Below are positions 1 through 9,415 of a DNA stretch of 38,954 bases, in pieces. The stretch is from Flavobacteriaceae bacterium (GTDB lineage: Bacteria; Bacteroidota; Bacteroidia; Flavobacteriales; Flavobacteriaceae): assembly GCA_024644725.1 (NCBI GenBank), contig JAHEHE010000018.1, forward strand, positions 1 through 38,954. The letters are read 5' to 3'. The notes beneath the pieces are model-generated. The model was not told the origin of the DNA, made no database searches, and saw only the letters and a program-made list of their open reading frames with translations. Within the stretch, counting starts at the first letter, position 1; every line of letters begins with the position of its first letter. The position numbers and the translations under genes were made by a program.

Positions 1-1
1 T

Positions 2-745
2 ATCGTAGGGGGCCTCGAGTACAACCCGACCAAATTTTCAAAAATCACCGTAGAAGGGTTTTATAAAAAATATGACAATTACCCGTTTTTGCTCAATGAC
101 AGTATTTCGCTGGCCAATCTGGGAGGAGATTTCGGAGTGATTGGAAATGAGCCCGCCGAATCAACATCAGAAGGAAGAAGCTACGGATTTGAAGTGTTCT
201 TGCAGCAAAAACTGAGTTCTTCTGTTTATGGTTTGATTTCTTACACCTTTGTTCGGAGTGAGTTTCAGGATAAGAACGGTGTCTTTGTTCCTTCATCCTG
301 GGACAATCGTCACATTCTCAATGTCACGGCCGGTAAAAAATTCAACAAGGACTGGGAGCTAGGCATCCGTTTTCGCTACTTGGGTGGCGCCCCTTACACC
401 CCGGATGACGTGGAATTATCAATGCGAAAGGACGTATGGGATGTCACAGGGATGGGAATTCCCGACTACGACCTGCTCAATACCAAACGGAATAGCATCT
501 CTCATGGATTGGACGTACGAATTGACAAGCGTTGGTTCTTCAAAAAGTGGTCACTCAATGCCTATCTGGACATTCAGAACATCTACAACTATGAAAGCGT
601 GGGAAAGCCCTTTCTCGATGTTGTGCGTGATGAAAACGGTGACCCGGTTACGGATCCGAACAACCCGGATTCTTATCTGCCGCGTGAGTTCGAAAACACA
701 GCCGGAACCATTCTGCCTTCCATTGGCATCATGATCGATTTCTGA
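2..745 (+). CDS. TonB-dependent receptor, C-terminal part (5' truncated)
   Basis: This is the C-terminal end of an outer-membrane beta-barrel receptor. The open frame runs in from the window edge (first full codon at base 2), so the N-terminal signal, carboxypeptidase-like and plug domains are outside. What is visible alternates amphipathic strands with loops: a DNRH turn followed by a strand, an RFRYLGGAPYTP stretch, an ISHGLDVRIDKRW strand and a DIQNIYNY segment, all common in the last strands of TonB receptors. The protein ends in Phe after a GIMIDF strand, the usual C-terminal signal for insertion by the Bam machinery. The family imports siderophores, vitamins, peptides or glycans using TonB; the substrate cannot be inferred from this fragment. 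It is convergent with asnB, only 10 bases away, with a hairpin across both stops. Confidence 0.85.
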   Translation: MVGGLEYNPTKFSKITVEGFYKKYDNYPFLLNDSISLANLGGDFGVIGNEPAESTSEGRSYGFEVFLQQKLSSSVYGLISYTFVRSEFQDKNGVFVPSSWDNRHILNVTAGKKFNKDWELGIRFRYLGGAPYTPDDVELSMRKDVWDVTGMGIPDYDLLNTKRNSISHGLDVRIDKRWFFKKWSLNAYLDIQNIYNYESVGKPFLDVVRDENGDPVTDPNNPDSYLPREFENTAGTILPSIGIMIDF

Positions 746-771
746 GGCGAAGGTCCTAAACCTTCACCTCA
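743..771. terminator. Bidirectional hairpin between convergent genes
   Basis: A strong inverted repeat spans the stop codons of both convergent genes. The 5-base arm at 743-747 and 6-base arm at 749-754 pair with 760-765 and 767-771, with one C/A mismatch (748/766) and a loop at 755-759. The TGA of the receptor (743-745) and the TAG of asnB (758-756) are both inside it. Neither side has a long T-run, so it may act as a weak two-way terminator or 3'-end stabiliser. Confidence 0.5.
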
Positions 772-2441
772 GCTTTCTCATAGGCATCATCGTGTACCTG
801 GGCAACTGCCCTACCCGAGGGATCATTCATATTCTTGAAACTCTCATCCCACTCCAGGGCAGTCTTCGTGCTGCAAGCTACGGAGGCCTCCTGAGGGACG
901 CAAAGGGCTGCGGTATCTGAAGGGAAGTGTTCCGCAAAGATACTCCTGTAATAGAATTCCTCTTTGTTTGTCGGCGTCTGAATCGGGAACTTGTATTTGG
1001 CGTTCGCCAATTGTTCATCAGTGACTTTCTCCTCGACAATCTCCTTCAACGTATCGATCCAACTGTACCCAACCCCGTCTGAAAACTGCTCTTTCTGCCT
1101 CCAGGCAACACTCTCTGGCAGGTATTTCTCAAAGGCTTTTCTCACGACCCATTTCTCCATGCGCTCACCGTTGATCATTTTGTCTTCCGGATTGATTCGC
1201 ATGGCGACATCGACAAACTCCTTGTCGAGAAATGGAACGCGCCCTTCAATTCCCCAGGATGCCAAAGACTTGTTCGCTCTCAGGCAATCGTACATATGCA
1301 GTTTTTCCAGCTTTCGCACAGTTTCCTTGTGAAACTCCTCTGCGCTGGGTGCTTTGTGAAAATAGAGGTAACCACCGAATAGCTCGTCGGCTCCTTCCCC
1401 CGAGAGCACCATTTTGACACCCATGGATTTGATCACCCGGGCCATCAGGTACATGGGGGTAGAAGCTCGAATCGTTGTGATATCATAGGTTTCCAGGTTG
1501 TAGATCACATCCCGGATGGCATCCAATCCTTCCTGTATCGTAAACTTTATTTCGTGGTGCACGGTGCCAATGTGATCGGCCACCTTTTGGGCAGCCGCAA
1601 GATCGGGTGAACCTTCCAGACCTACTGAAAAGGAATGCAATCTTGGCCACCAGGCTTCCTGGGTATCACCACTTTCTACTCTTTTGTCTGCGTATTTTTT
1701 GGCCAGTGCCGAGGTCACCGAGGAATCAAGGCCACCGGAAAGCAAAACACCATAAGGCACGTCGCTCATCAACTGTCTGTGCACGGCAGCCTCCAGGGCA
1801 TCATGAACCTCATCGATCAGAGTCTCATTATCCTTTACTGCTTCAAAGTCAGACCAATCTCTTACATACCAGCGCTTCAATTCTCCTTCCTGGCTCGACA
1901 GGTAGTGTCCCGGGGGAAAGAGTTCGATTTTTGTGCAGACCCCTTCAAGTGCCTTGAGCTCGCTTGCTACATAAAAAGTCCCGTTCTGGTCCCATCCGAT
2001 GTACAAGGGAATGATTCCCATATGATCCCGCGCAACCAGGTATTCGTCTTTTTCGGCATCATAAAGTGCAAAGCCGAATATTCCGTTCATCTCATCGATA
2101 AAACCTACACCCAGCTTTTCGTATAGTGCCAGGATGATCTCGCAATCCGATTCGGTCTGAAACGCATAGTCCTGTCCGTATTTCTCTCTAAGCTCCCGGT
2201 GATTGTAGATCTCACCATTGGCAGCCAAAACCAGTTTGCCATCTTCACTGAACAGGGGCTGCTTTCCAGAAGCCGGATCCACAATAGCCAATCTTTCGTG
2301 AGCTAATATGGCTTTGTCATCACTGTAGATACCACTCCAGTCGGGTCCGCGGTGACGTATTTTTCTCGACATCTCGAGCAACTGGGGTCTCAGGATCTCC
2401 GATTTTTCTTTCAAGTCAAAAGCACAAACAATTCCGCACAT
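756..2441 (-). CDS. asnB: Asparagine synthase B, glutamine-hydrolysing
   Basis: This enzyme makes asparagine from aspartate, ATP and glutamine in the cytoplasm. The protein has 561 residues, close to the usual 550-560 for AsnB. The start is fixed by the MCGIV motif: Cys2 becomes the N-terminal nucleophile of the class II glutamine amidotransferase domain (about 1-190). The RGPDWSG and NGEIYN motifs of that domain are visible near residues 31 and 75. The synthetase domain follows, with the PP-loop SGGLDSS at 235-241 binding ATP pyrophosphate and the SGEGADELFGGY motif further on. It is transcribed alone, divergent from the decarboxylase gene across 266 AT-rich bases. The Cys at position 2 argues for a true glutamine-dependent AsnB rather than an ammonia-only or lasso-peptide-type relative. 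Confidence 0.95.
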   Translation of the reverse strand: MCGIVCAFDLKEKSEILRPQLLEMSRKIRHRGPDWSGIYSDDKAILAHERLAIVDPASGKQPLFSEDGKLVLAANGEIYNHRELREKYGQDYAFQTESDCEIILALYEKLGVGFIDEMNGIFGFALYDAEKDEYLVARDHMGIIPLYIGWDQNGTFYVASELKALEGVCTKIELFPPGHYLSSQEGELKRWYVRDWSDFEAVKDNETLIDEVHDALEAAVHRQLMSDVPYGVLLSGGLDSSVTSALAKKYADKRVESGDTQEAWWPRLHSFSVGLEGSPDLAAAQKVADHIGTVHHEIKFTIQEGLDAIRDVIYNLETYDITTIRASTPMYLMARVIKSMGVKMVLSGEGADELFGGYLYFHKAPSAEEFHKETVRKLEKLHMYDCLRANKSLASWGIEGRVPFLDKEFVDVAMRINPEDKMINGERMEKWVVRKAFEKYLPESVAWRQKEQFSDGVGYSWIDTLKEIVEEKVTDEQLANAKYKFPIQTPTNKEEFYYRSIFAEHFPSDTAALCVPQEASVACSTKTALEWDESFKNMNDPSGRAVAQVHDDAYEKAEVKV

Positions 2442-2707
2442 AATTTTTAATTATTTTATTTTGATTGCAAATATGAGTATATAATACATATTTGTAAACA
2501 TTTATTGTATTTTTATTACTATTTATAACTTATTATTATCTTTTAGTAACTTAATGTAATTTTTTATCTAGAATATTAAACTAGTGATTACGGGTTAAAA
2601 CTCCGTAGCGAACGATCCGGCTATTCACGGTCCTCTTGGCATGCCTTCTGAAAATATTTTAGTATTTTAGATTGTCTCCACCATGAACATTCAATTGACA
2701 TCATAAC

Positions 2708-4159
2708 ATGCAGGAATTAATTGATCGCATCCGATCCTGGGAAGCCAAAAGCCAGGTTCTGGAACCCAACCAGGACCTTAGAAACAAAGAGCTTACAAGT
2801 GTTTCCAACTACGCCAACACGTTTCTGAATGCATTGCCCGAAACCAAGACCTTTGAATTCTCCGAGGAAATGTCCGATCGATTCCATATCACCGGACAGC
2901 CTCATTCGATTGTAGAGATCCTGGATATTTACAAACGGGAAGTTGCCGAAAAAGGAATCAATGCCGCTTCGGGCGGGCATCTCGGGTACATACCGGGTGG
3001 AGGAATATTCGCCTCTGCACTCGGGGATTTCCTGGCCGATGTAACCAATGAGTACGCAGGAATCTTCTATGCCTCTCCGGGTGCGGTAGCCGTGGAGACC
3101 GCATTGATCGACTGGATAAAATCCTTGTTCTCCTATCCCTCAGATGCCGTGGGGAACTTGGCTTCAGGCGGATCCATTGCCAACCTCATTGCCCTTGCGG
3201 CCGCTCGTGACAAATACCAAATCAAAGGAGAAAAGGTCGAAAAAAGCGTGGTCTATCTCAGTGCCCAAACCCATCATTGTGTGACCAAGGCCCTGCGAAT
3301 TATAGGCTTGGAAGATGTCGTTCTGCGAACCCTCCCGATCGATGACCATTCCCGAATTCAGATTGAAGCTTTATCCGGCGCCATTGCAAAAGACAGGTCT
3401 CTCGGGTTGAATCCTTTTCTTGTCATTGGCTCGGCGGGAACAACCGATACCGGAGCCGTGGATCCGCTATTCGAAATCGGAACCATCTGTAAAGAAGAGA
3501 ACCTATGGTTTCATGTGGATGCTGCCTATGGCGGCTTCTTCATCCTGGCAGAGTCCGTCAGACACCTGTTCAGAGGCATTGAACTGTCTGACTCCCTCGT
3601 TGTCGATCCGCACAAAGGCCTTTTCCTGCCCTATGGAATCGGTGCGGTAATTGTCAAGGACCGGGAAGCCGTCTTCCATTCAAATCGGGCGGGGGCAGAT
3701 TACATGCAGGACGCCTACCGGGAGGATTTGCCTGTTAACCCTTCTGATCTCGGGCCCGAACTCACCAAACACTTCAGGGGCATGAGAATGTGGCTTCCTC
3801 TTCAGCTCTACGGAACCGAGCCTTTTGCCGCCTGTTTGGAAGAGAAGTTGGATCTTACGAGATACATTCGACTCAAATTGGCAGACTTGGGCTTCAACCT
3901 CGGACCTGAACCGGATTTGTCTGTGACGTACTTCTGGATGGATCGCGGTGATCAAAGCGACAGTTTCAATCGGCACCTTCTCAAACTCATACACGAAGAA
4001 GGGAGCGCCTATTTCAGCTCGACGCTCATCGAAGGAAAATTCGTGATCCGCTCCGCAATCCTGTCCTTCCGAACCCGAATCATCTCAGTAGACAAAGCCA
4101 TAGAATTGATATCCAGATGCTTGGATAAAACCCAAGAACATTTTGAAAAAGGCAGTTAA
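2708..4159 (+). CDS. PLP-dependent group II decarboxylase family protein
   Basis: This is a fold-type I pyridoxal-phosphate enzyme of 483 residues, in the aromatic-L-amino-acid/glutamate/aspartate decarboxylase family. These enzymes release CO2 from an amino acid to give an amine. Visible features are a Gly-rich GGHLGYIPGGG stretch (about 90-100), ASGGSIAN near 155, the HVDAAYGG motif (His269, Asp271, which contacts the PLP pyridine nitrogen) and DPHKG with the Schiff-base lysine at about 303. The family normally has N or D before PHK; this one has DPHKGLF. The substrate (aromatic, aspartate or another amino acid) cannot be told by eye. The stop overlaps the next gene's start region by 17 bases, so the two are probably co-transcribed. 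Confidence 0.85.
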   Translation: MQELIDRIRSWEAKSQVLEPNQDLRNKELTSVSNYANTFLNALPETKTFEFSEEMSDRFHITGQPHSIVEILDIYKREVAEKGINAASGGHLGYIPGGGIFASALGDFLADVTNEYAGIFYASPGAVAVETALIDWIKSLFSYPSDAVGNLASGGSIANLIALAAARDKYQIKGEKVEKSVVYLSAQTHHCVTKALRIIGLEDVVLRTLPIDDHSRIQIEALSGAIAKDRSLGLNPFLVIGSAGTTDTGAVDPLFEIGTICKEENLWFHVDAAYGGFFILAESVRHLFRGIELSDSLVVDPHKGLFLPYGIGAVIVKDREAVFHSNRAGADYMQDAYREDLPVNPSDLGPELTKHFRGMRMWLPLQLYGTEPFAACLEEKLDLTRYIRLKLADLGFNLGPEPDLSVTYFWMDRGDQSDSFNRHLLKLIHEEGSAYFSSTLIEGKFVIRSAILSFRTRIISVDKAIELISRCLDKTQEHFEKGS

Positions 4160-5573
4160 CATATTGATCGTACTCCTGATGCTTCCCCTGTGCGCCTCAA
4201 GGATGATCGCACAGACAGCAAGTGAAAGGGCCATAGATTCTATGGTTCTGGCTGACATGGAAACAGCCCGAGCTCCCGGGGCCATGATTCTCGTTACACG
4301 AGATGGCACTCCCCTTTTTGAAAAAGCCTACGGAACCCGAAACGCAAAGACAAGGGAACCGGTGACGTCCTCCACACTTTTCCTGACAGCCTCGGTTACG
4401 AAAACCGTTACAACAACCGTTTTGCTCACCTTGTGCCACGAAAAAGGCATCTCAACAGACACCCCGATTGGAAGTATCCTCGATAGTCTGCCTTCTGAAA
4501 TAGCGACCCTGACCATCCATCGGATCCTGTCCCAATCTTCGGGAATCCTCGATCATAAACCGACCCGAAAAAAATGGAAAAATGACCCCATGGCTTATTT
4601 TTCACATTACGGCAACAAACTTTTTTCCAAACCCTTGGAGGGCGTGTTCAGCTACACGAATTATGGGCATGTATTGGCCGGGCTGCTCATCGAAAAAATA
4701 AGTGGCTCTCCTTTTGAAGAAACGGTTCAGAAACAAATTTTTGATCCTTTGGACATGACACGAAGCACCTATTCCGTGGTCGATGAACAGTGGAACAATC
4801 ACGCTGCAGCACATCGCGCAGGCAAGGCGGTTAAACATGGATACACCTTCCCGATGATAAAATCCTCAGCCAGCATGTTCTGCACCGCTGAGGATCTGTC
4901 CAAATTTGCGGCCTGTTTTATGAATCAGGGCCAGCACCAGGGAATACAAGTCATTCCGGAGATGGTTATACAGCAGATGTCAGGCCTCTACACCCCTGTC
5001 GGCGTTCTTCATAATTATTTTGGATATCCCGGTTCTCACTATGGATACGGATTAATGTCTTTTCAATACAAAGGAAGATCCTTCGTTGGTCATCCGGGGG
5101 AGACCACTACACAAAACCTGTTGTTCGCCATGTCGCCCGACACAAAGACTTCCTTTGTGCTGATGAGCAACGCCGGCACTTTTCCATTCATTCGAAGTTT
5201 TGAACGGCTCGCGGAGATCTTTTTGGATCCTGAGGAGACCATGGATTCTGAAGAGACCTCAATAGATGCCGACGACACTGAGAAAAGTCTCTCCCCGGAG
5301 CACATTCAGGCCTACAAGGGTGGGTATTTTACACCAGATATCTCAGGGGATCGCAGGGCGGACATCGAAGTTTACGCCCAAAGCAACCAACTGTACCTGC
5401 AATTTTCTGAAGAGGATGCACATAAGCTGACATGGATCGGGGAAGATCTTTTCCGCTATGATTCACCCCAGCTGAAATTCCCGGTTGAGGTCCGGTTTTA
5501 CCGGGATGAAAAAGGTCAGGTCCGCTATCTGAACCACTATTGGAGGACATCGGTTCGAATGATGAAAAAATAG
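4143..5573 (+). CDS. Secreted serine hydrolase, class C beta-lactamase family
   Basis: This is a 476-residue protein of the beta-lactamase/penicillin-binding-protein C family; such enzymes act as esterases, D-amino-acid peptidases or beta-lactamases outside the cytoplasm. The start taken is a TTG at 4143, because it gives a proper signal peptide (two Lys, then a hydrophobic core, and cleavage near the AQ at 23-24). The next in-frame ATG, at 4179, would cut the core. Catalytic motifs are SVTK (Ser84, Lys87), YTN (Tyr171, Asn173) and GHPGE (His317) in place of KTG. A C-terminal region (about 380-476) looks like the small beta-rich domain that follows many of these enzymes. It overlaps the decarboxylase by 17 bases, so translation may be coupled. 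The substrate is unknown. Confidence 0.85.
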   Translation: MKKAVNILIVLLMLPLCASRMIAQTASERAIDSMVLADMETARAPGAMILVTRDGTPLFEKAYGTRNAKTREPVTSSTLFLTASVTKTVTTTVLLTLCHEKGISTDTPIGSILDSLPSEIATLTIHRILSQSSGILDHKPTRKKWKNDPMAYFSHYGNKLFSKPLEGVFSYTNYGHVLAGLLIEKISGSPFEETVQKQIFDPLDMTRSTYSVVDEQWNNHAAAHRAGKAVKHGYTFPMIKSSASMFCTAEDLSKFAACFMNQGQHQGIQVIPEMVIQQMSGLYTPVGVLHNYFGYPGSHYGYGLMSFQYKGRSFVGHPGETTTQNLLFAMSPDTKTSFVLMSNAGTFPFIRSFERLAEIFLDPEETMDSEETSIDADDTEKSLSPEHIQAYKGGYFTPDISGDRRADIEVYAQSNQLYLQFSEEDAHKLTWIGEDLFRYDSPQLKFPVEVRFYRDEKGQVRYLNHYWRTSVRMMKK

Positions 5574-5745
5574 ATCAAGGCCTCGTTCCTTAAATCAATT
5601 TTTGGACTCTCTTATTTTTTTATTGGAACATGATAAAAAACTTTCAATACACCAGTATACTAGATTCAGAATTAATTACATACATTTAATAACATAAACT
5701 CTAAGGTTAAATCAATCCTGAAAACCGTAATCTTTAGAAATAAAT

Positions 5746-8328
5746 ATGTCATACATTAAACCAACTCAGTCAAGAAATCTTTTTTATTACATAGTGATTT
5801 GGCTCATCTCATTTCAACTAGGTGCTCAAGAAAAAGACAGTACAAATAACAAAGAAACATCTGATGACAAGAAAAAAACCATTGAGGAATTGATTGAAGA
5901 TCATGAAAAGCTGGAAGGACTTTTCACTTTCTACAGAAATGAAGAAAACGGAGAAATTCATATGGTCGTCAGAAAAGATCAACTCAACAAGGACTTTATT
6001 CATTTTGCGCAAATTGCTGATGGGGCCTCAGATGCAATGCTATTGAGAGGAATGTTCAGAGATTCGAAAATTTTCAGAGTAGTAAAATATTTCGATAGAT
6101 TGGATTTCGTTCTGGTAAATACAAATTTCTATTTTGACAAAGAGAATGCTTTATCGAATTCGGAACAAGCAAATATTAGCAATGCTATTGCAGCAAGTGT
6201 CAAAATTGAAGCTTCGGATGACAAAACCGGGGATCTTTTGATCAAGGCTAACAACCTATTCTTACAAGAAACTTTTGTCCAGATCAAGCCTCCTAAAAAT
6301 CCAAATGCCAAAGAAGATTCCTTTAGTTTGGGGAAATTGGATGATTCTAAATCCAAATTCATTGCATTAAAGAATTACCCTGAAAACTCACTTGCAAAAG
6401 TAGAGTATGTTTATTCTGCTCCTTCGGCAAACCCAAGTAAATTATCCAACGCAGTTGCAGACGGAAGAAGTGTCAGTGTAAAGGTTTATCACAATCTGAT
6501 TGAGGTTCCAGAAAATGACTACGAACCCAGGGTCGATGATCCGAGAGTAGGGTATTTTTTAACGAACAATGACGATAAAACATCGATGACTGTAACACCC
6601 TACAGAGATTTGATACATCGTTGGAATTTAAAAAAGAAAGACCCATCTGCCGAAGTTTCTGAACCGGTAGAACCGATCGTCTGGTGGATGGAGAATACCA
6701 CTCCCATCGAGCTCAGACCAATCATTAAAAAAGGAGCTGAGCAGTGGAATTTGGCTTTTGAAGCTGCTGGATTTAAAAATGCTTTGGTTGTTAAACAGCA
6801 ACCCGACGGTGCCATTTGGGATGCCGGTGACATAAGATACAATGTGCTTAGATGGACGTCTTCTCCCGATCCATTCTGGGGAGGGTACGGTCCTAGTTTT
6901 GTAAATCCGTTGACAGGGGAAATACTGGGAGCTGATATCATGTTGGAATTCCGATCGGTTGCTGGAATGTTGAGACTTGAGTCATTATTTGAGACTGCAG
7001 GAATTCAACAATGGTTAAATTCAACCGATGAGGAGAATCTTTCAGTACCAGAAATGGAAATGTGCTCAGCGAGTATGTACGCCACGATGGGGCAGTTTTT
7101 TGGGGTAACGGCAAATCTTGCGTTCGACACATCCGATCTGGATAAAAGTAAGATGATCAATGAGTTTTTGTATTATCTCATTCTTCATGAGATTGGACAT
7201 ACACTCGGTTTGAATCACAACATGAAATCAAGCCAGTACTTATCGTTAAAAGATATCCACAATGAAGATTTAACCTCAGAAATTGGACTGACAGGCTCTG
7301 TTATGGACTACCCGTCGATCAATTATAATGCGGATCGAAAAAAACAAGGTGAATACTGGCCAACAAGACCTGGGCCTTACGACCTATGGGCAATCCAGTT
7401 TGGATATCAAGAAATGTCCATGGATGAGAGAAAAGCATTGCTGGAAAAATCTACTGACCCGAATCTTACTTTTGGAAATGATGCGGACGACATGAGGAGC
7501 CCAGGAAAGGCGATTGATCCGAGAGTCAACATCAATGACATGTCAAGTGATGCCATTGAATATTCAATAGAAAGAATTCAGTTGACCGAAGAGGTTAGTG
7601 CTAAATTGCTTAAAAAGTACCAAGGTTCGAAAGCAGGCAATTCTTATCAGGAACTATTGTATTCGTATTATGTTCTTACTTACGAGCAGGCCAATGCGGG
7701 TCATACCATATCACGTTATATTGGTGGAGTTTATGTCGACAGGTCCGTTGTAGGACAAACAGGAGGTTCCAAACCATTTATTCCAGTTGATGCCAAGGAT
7801 CAGAAAAAGGCTATGCAAGCATTAAATGAGTACATCTTCGCCGATGATGCTTTTAGCTTACCCGATGAGTTATACAATTATCTCGCCCAGCAGAGAAGAG
7901 GCTTCAATTTTATGGGAAATAATGAAGATCCAAAAATTCACGCTAGAGTATTGAGAATGCAGACAAGCGTCTTGAATCATTTGCTTCATGAAAACACGCT
8001 CAATAGAATTGTCGATTCTAAACTTTATGGAAACAAGTATAACATTGACGAGATGATGACAGATTTGAACAGTGCGATTTTCGACAGTGACATCGATGGA
8101 AATGTAAATGCGTTTCGACAAAACTTACAGATGGCCTATACAAAGATGCTTATTGAAATCCTGAAGGGTAAAAAAAGTGATAAATACCCATCAGAAGCTC
8201 GATCTATGGCTTTGTACAATTTGAAAAAAATACGATCCAAAACAAACTCCCAAGGAGAAATATCTTCTGTTGCACACAAGGAGCACTTACAACTTTTGAT
8301 TGATAACACTTTTAAAGAAATTAAATAG
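5746..8328 (+). CDS. Zinc-dependent metalloprotease, DUF5117/DUF4953 type
   Basis: This 860-residue protein has an N-terminal signal peptide (hydrophobic stretch ending near GAQ, about residue 28), so it is exported. The middle carries the metzincin zinc motif HEIGHTLGLNH (His481, Glu482, His485, His491) and a Met-turn SVMDY with Met520. The domain order matches Bacteroidota proteins with DUF5118, DUF5117 and DUF4953 regions: a beta-rich N-terminal part, the catalytic domain, and a helical C-terminal part. A role in extracellular or periplasmic protein breakdown is inferred from family membership. The gene is clearly richer in A and T than its neighbours: by hand count, 18 of 60 bases at 6121-6180 are G or C, against 30 of 60 at 3181-3240. 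It overlaps wecB tail to tail by 8 bases. Confidence 0.9.
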   Translation: MSYIKPTQSRNLFYYIVIWLISFQLGAQEKDSTNNKETSDDKKKTIEELIEDHEKLEGLFTFYRNEENGEIHMVVRKDQLNKDFIHFAQIADGASDAMLLRGMFRDSKIFRVVKYFDRLDFVLVNTNFYFDKENALSNSEQANISNAIAASVKIEASDDKTGDLLIKANNLFLQETFVQIKPPKNPNAKEDSFSLGKLDDSKSKFIALKNYPENSLAKVEYVYSAPSANPSKLSNAVADGRSVSVKVYHNLIEVPENDYEPRVDDPRVGYFLTNNDDKTSMTVTPYRDLIHRWNLKKKDPSAEVSEPVEPIVWWMENTTPIELRPIIKKGAEQWNLAFEAAGFKNALVVKQQPDGAIWDAGDIRYNVLRWTSSPDPFWGGYGPSFVNPLTGEILGADIMLEFRSVAGMLRLESLFETAGIQQWLNSTDEENLSVPEMEMCSASMYATMGQFFGVTANLAFDTSDLDKSKMINEFLYYLILHEIGHTLGLNHNMKSSQYLSLKDIHNEDLTSEIGLTGSVMDYPSINYNADRKKQGEYWPTRPGPYDLWAIQFGYQEMSMDERKALLEKSTDPNLTFGNDADDMRSPGKAIDPRVNINDMSSDAIEYSIERIQLTEEVSAKLLKKYQGSKAGNSYQELLYSYYVLTYEQANAGHTISRYIGGVYVDRSVVGQTGGSKPFIPVDAKDQKKAMQALNEYIFADDAFSLPDELYNYLAQQRRGFNFMGNNEDPKIHARVLRMQTSVLNHLLHENTLNRIVDSKLYGNKYNIDEMMTDLNSAIFDSDIDGNVNAFRQNLQMAYTKMLIEILKGKKSDKYPSEARSMALYNLKKIRSKTNSQGEISSVAHKEHLQLLIDNTFKEIK

Positions 8329-9415
8329 AATTTAACTCCAGAAACAGGCATATTTCATCATAAATAGTTTTGCCTATCTGACGTCCATAGAGATTCTGGT
8401 TAAAATCAAGTCGCCGGTTCCTCATTTCTTGAAATGCTCCCAAAAGCTGTCCCTTGTTCGCTGTCGTTAGCACGGCCAAACCATGTTCAATGAGCTCTAC
8501 CCATTCTGTTTGAGGCCTCACCACGAGACAGGGCTTTTTGTGAAAATACGCCTCTTTTTGAAGTCCGCCACTGTCCGTGACAACCATTTCACAAAAATGA
8601 AGGAGCTGTTGCATGGCACCATATCCGACGGGGTCAATCAACAGAACCCCAGTTTTAATGCCAAACTCCTTCATTGCCGCCTTCGTACGGGGATGAAGTG
8701 GCATGACAACCCCTGTCTTCCGGGATATCTCATCCAAACCTCTGAAAATAGCGGCCAGTTGGGATGGGTCATTCACGTTTTCCTGCCTGTGTATGGTAGC
8801 CAGGACAAATTTTTCGCCTTCAAGCCCATATTTCTCATTAAGATCCCGGCGGCTCCCCATCCTGTCCTTAAAGAAGGCAACGGAGTCCTTCATAATGTCA
8901 CCACTCTGAACCATCCGGATGTCAAATGCGCCAAATCCTTCCTCTTCCAAATTCTTCACAGCCTGCTCTGTTGGACAGAATAAAATGTTCGAGATCCGGT
9001 CAGTCACAATACGATTGATCTCCTCGGGCATCTTCATGTTTCCCGATCGCAAGCCTGCCTCCACATGGGCCACAGGGATTCCCATTTTTCTGGCTACCAG
9101 GGCTCCTGCCAAGGTTGAGTTCGTATCCCCATACACCAGTACCAGGTCCGGTTTTTCGCTTTCAAGGACGGGCTCCAGGCACTCCATCATCTTGCCCGTC
9201 ATCGCTCCATGCCCCACTCGGTTGACATCGAGATTGTAAGCCGCAGGCGGGATTCCGAGCTCCCTGAAAAAGATTTCACTCATATTGTCGTCAAAATGCT
9301 GGCCCGTATGGATAATTACCTCCTGAAACTCTTCTCGTTCAGCGATGATCCGACTGAGCACAGCTGCCTTGATGAATTGGGGTCTGGCTCCAAGAACCGT
9401 TGCTATTTTCTTCAT
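8321..9415 (-). CDS. wecB: UDP-N-acetylglucosamine 2-epimerase, non-hydrolysing
   Basis: This 364-residue cytoplasmic enzyme interconverts UDP-GlcNAc and UDP-ManNAc, a precursor for surface polysaccharides. Motifs of the GT-B fold epimerase are visible: GARPQFIKAAVL at the N-terminus, HTGQHFDDNMS, VYGDTNSTLAGAL, HVEAGLRS, MPEEINR, ATIHRQENV, and TDSGGLQKEAYF for UDP binding near the C-terminus. The catalytic Asp, Glu and His residues of the family sit in these motifs. The product could also serve a ManNAcA or QuiNAc-type pathway. The ATG overlaps the TGA of a short upstream frame (ATGA arrangement) that matches a glycosyltransferase C-terminus, so wecB probably once followed another glycosyltransferase gene. 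No clear promoter is seen directly upstream. Confidence 0.95.
   Translation of the reverse strand: MKKIATVLGARPQFIKAAVLSRIIAEREEFQEVIIHTGQHFDDNMSEIFFRELGIPPAAYNLDVNRVGHGAMTGKMMECLEPVLESEKPDLVLVYGDTNSTLAGALVARKMGIPVAHVEAGLRSGNMKMPEEINRIVTDRISNILFCPTEQAVKNLEEEGFGAFDIRMVQSGDIMKDSVAFFKDRMGSRRDLNEKYGLEGEKFVLATIHRQENVNDPSQLAAIFRGLDEISRKTGVVMPLHPRTKAAMKEFGIKTGVLLIDPVGYGAMQQLLHFCEMVVTDSGGLQKEAYFHKKPCLVVRPQTEWVELIEHGLAVLTTANKGQLLGAFQEMRNRRLDFNQNLYGRQIGKTIYDEICLFLELNSI

Noticed and set aside
2442..2707. Possible regulatory RNA in the AT-rich asnB/decarboxylase gap
   Set aside because: I found no stable conserved fold, T-box or riboswitch feature, only AT-rich sequence. The nearest match to a -7 promoter box has one mismatch and no proper -33 box.
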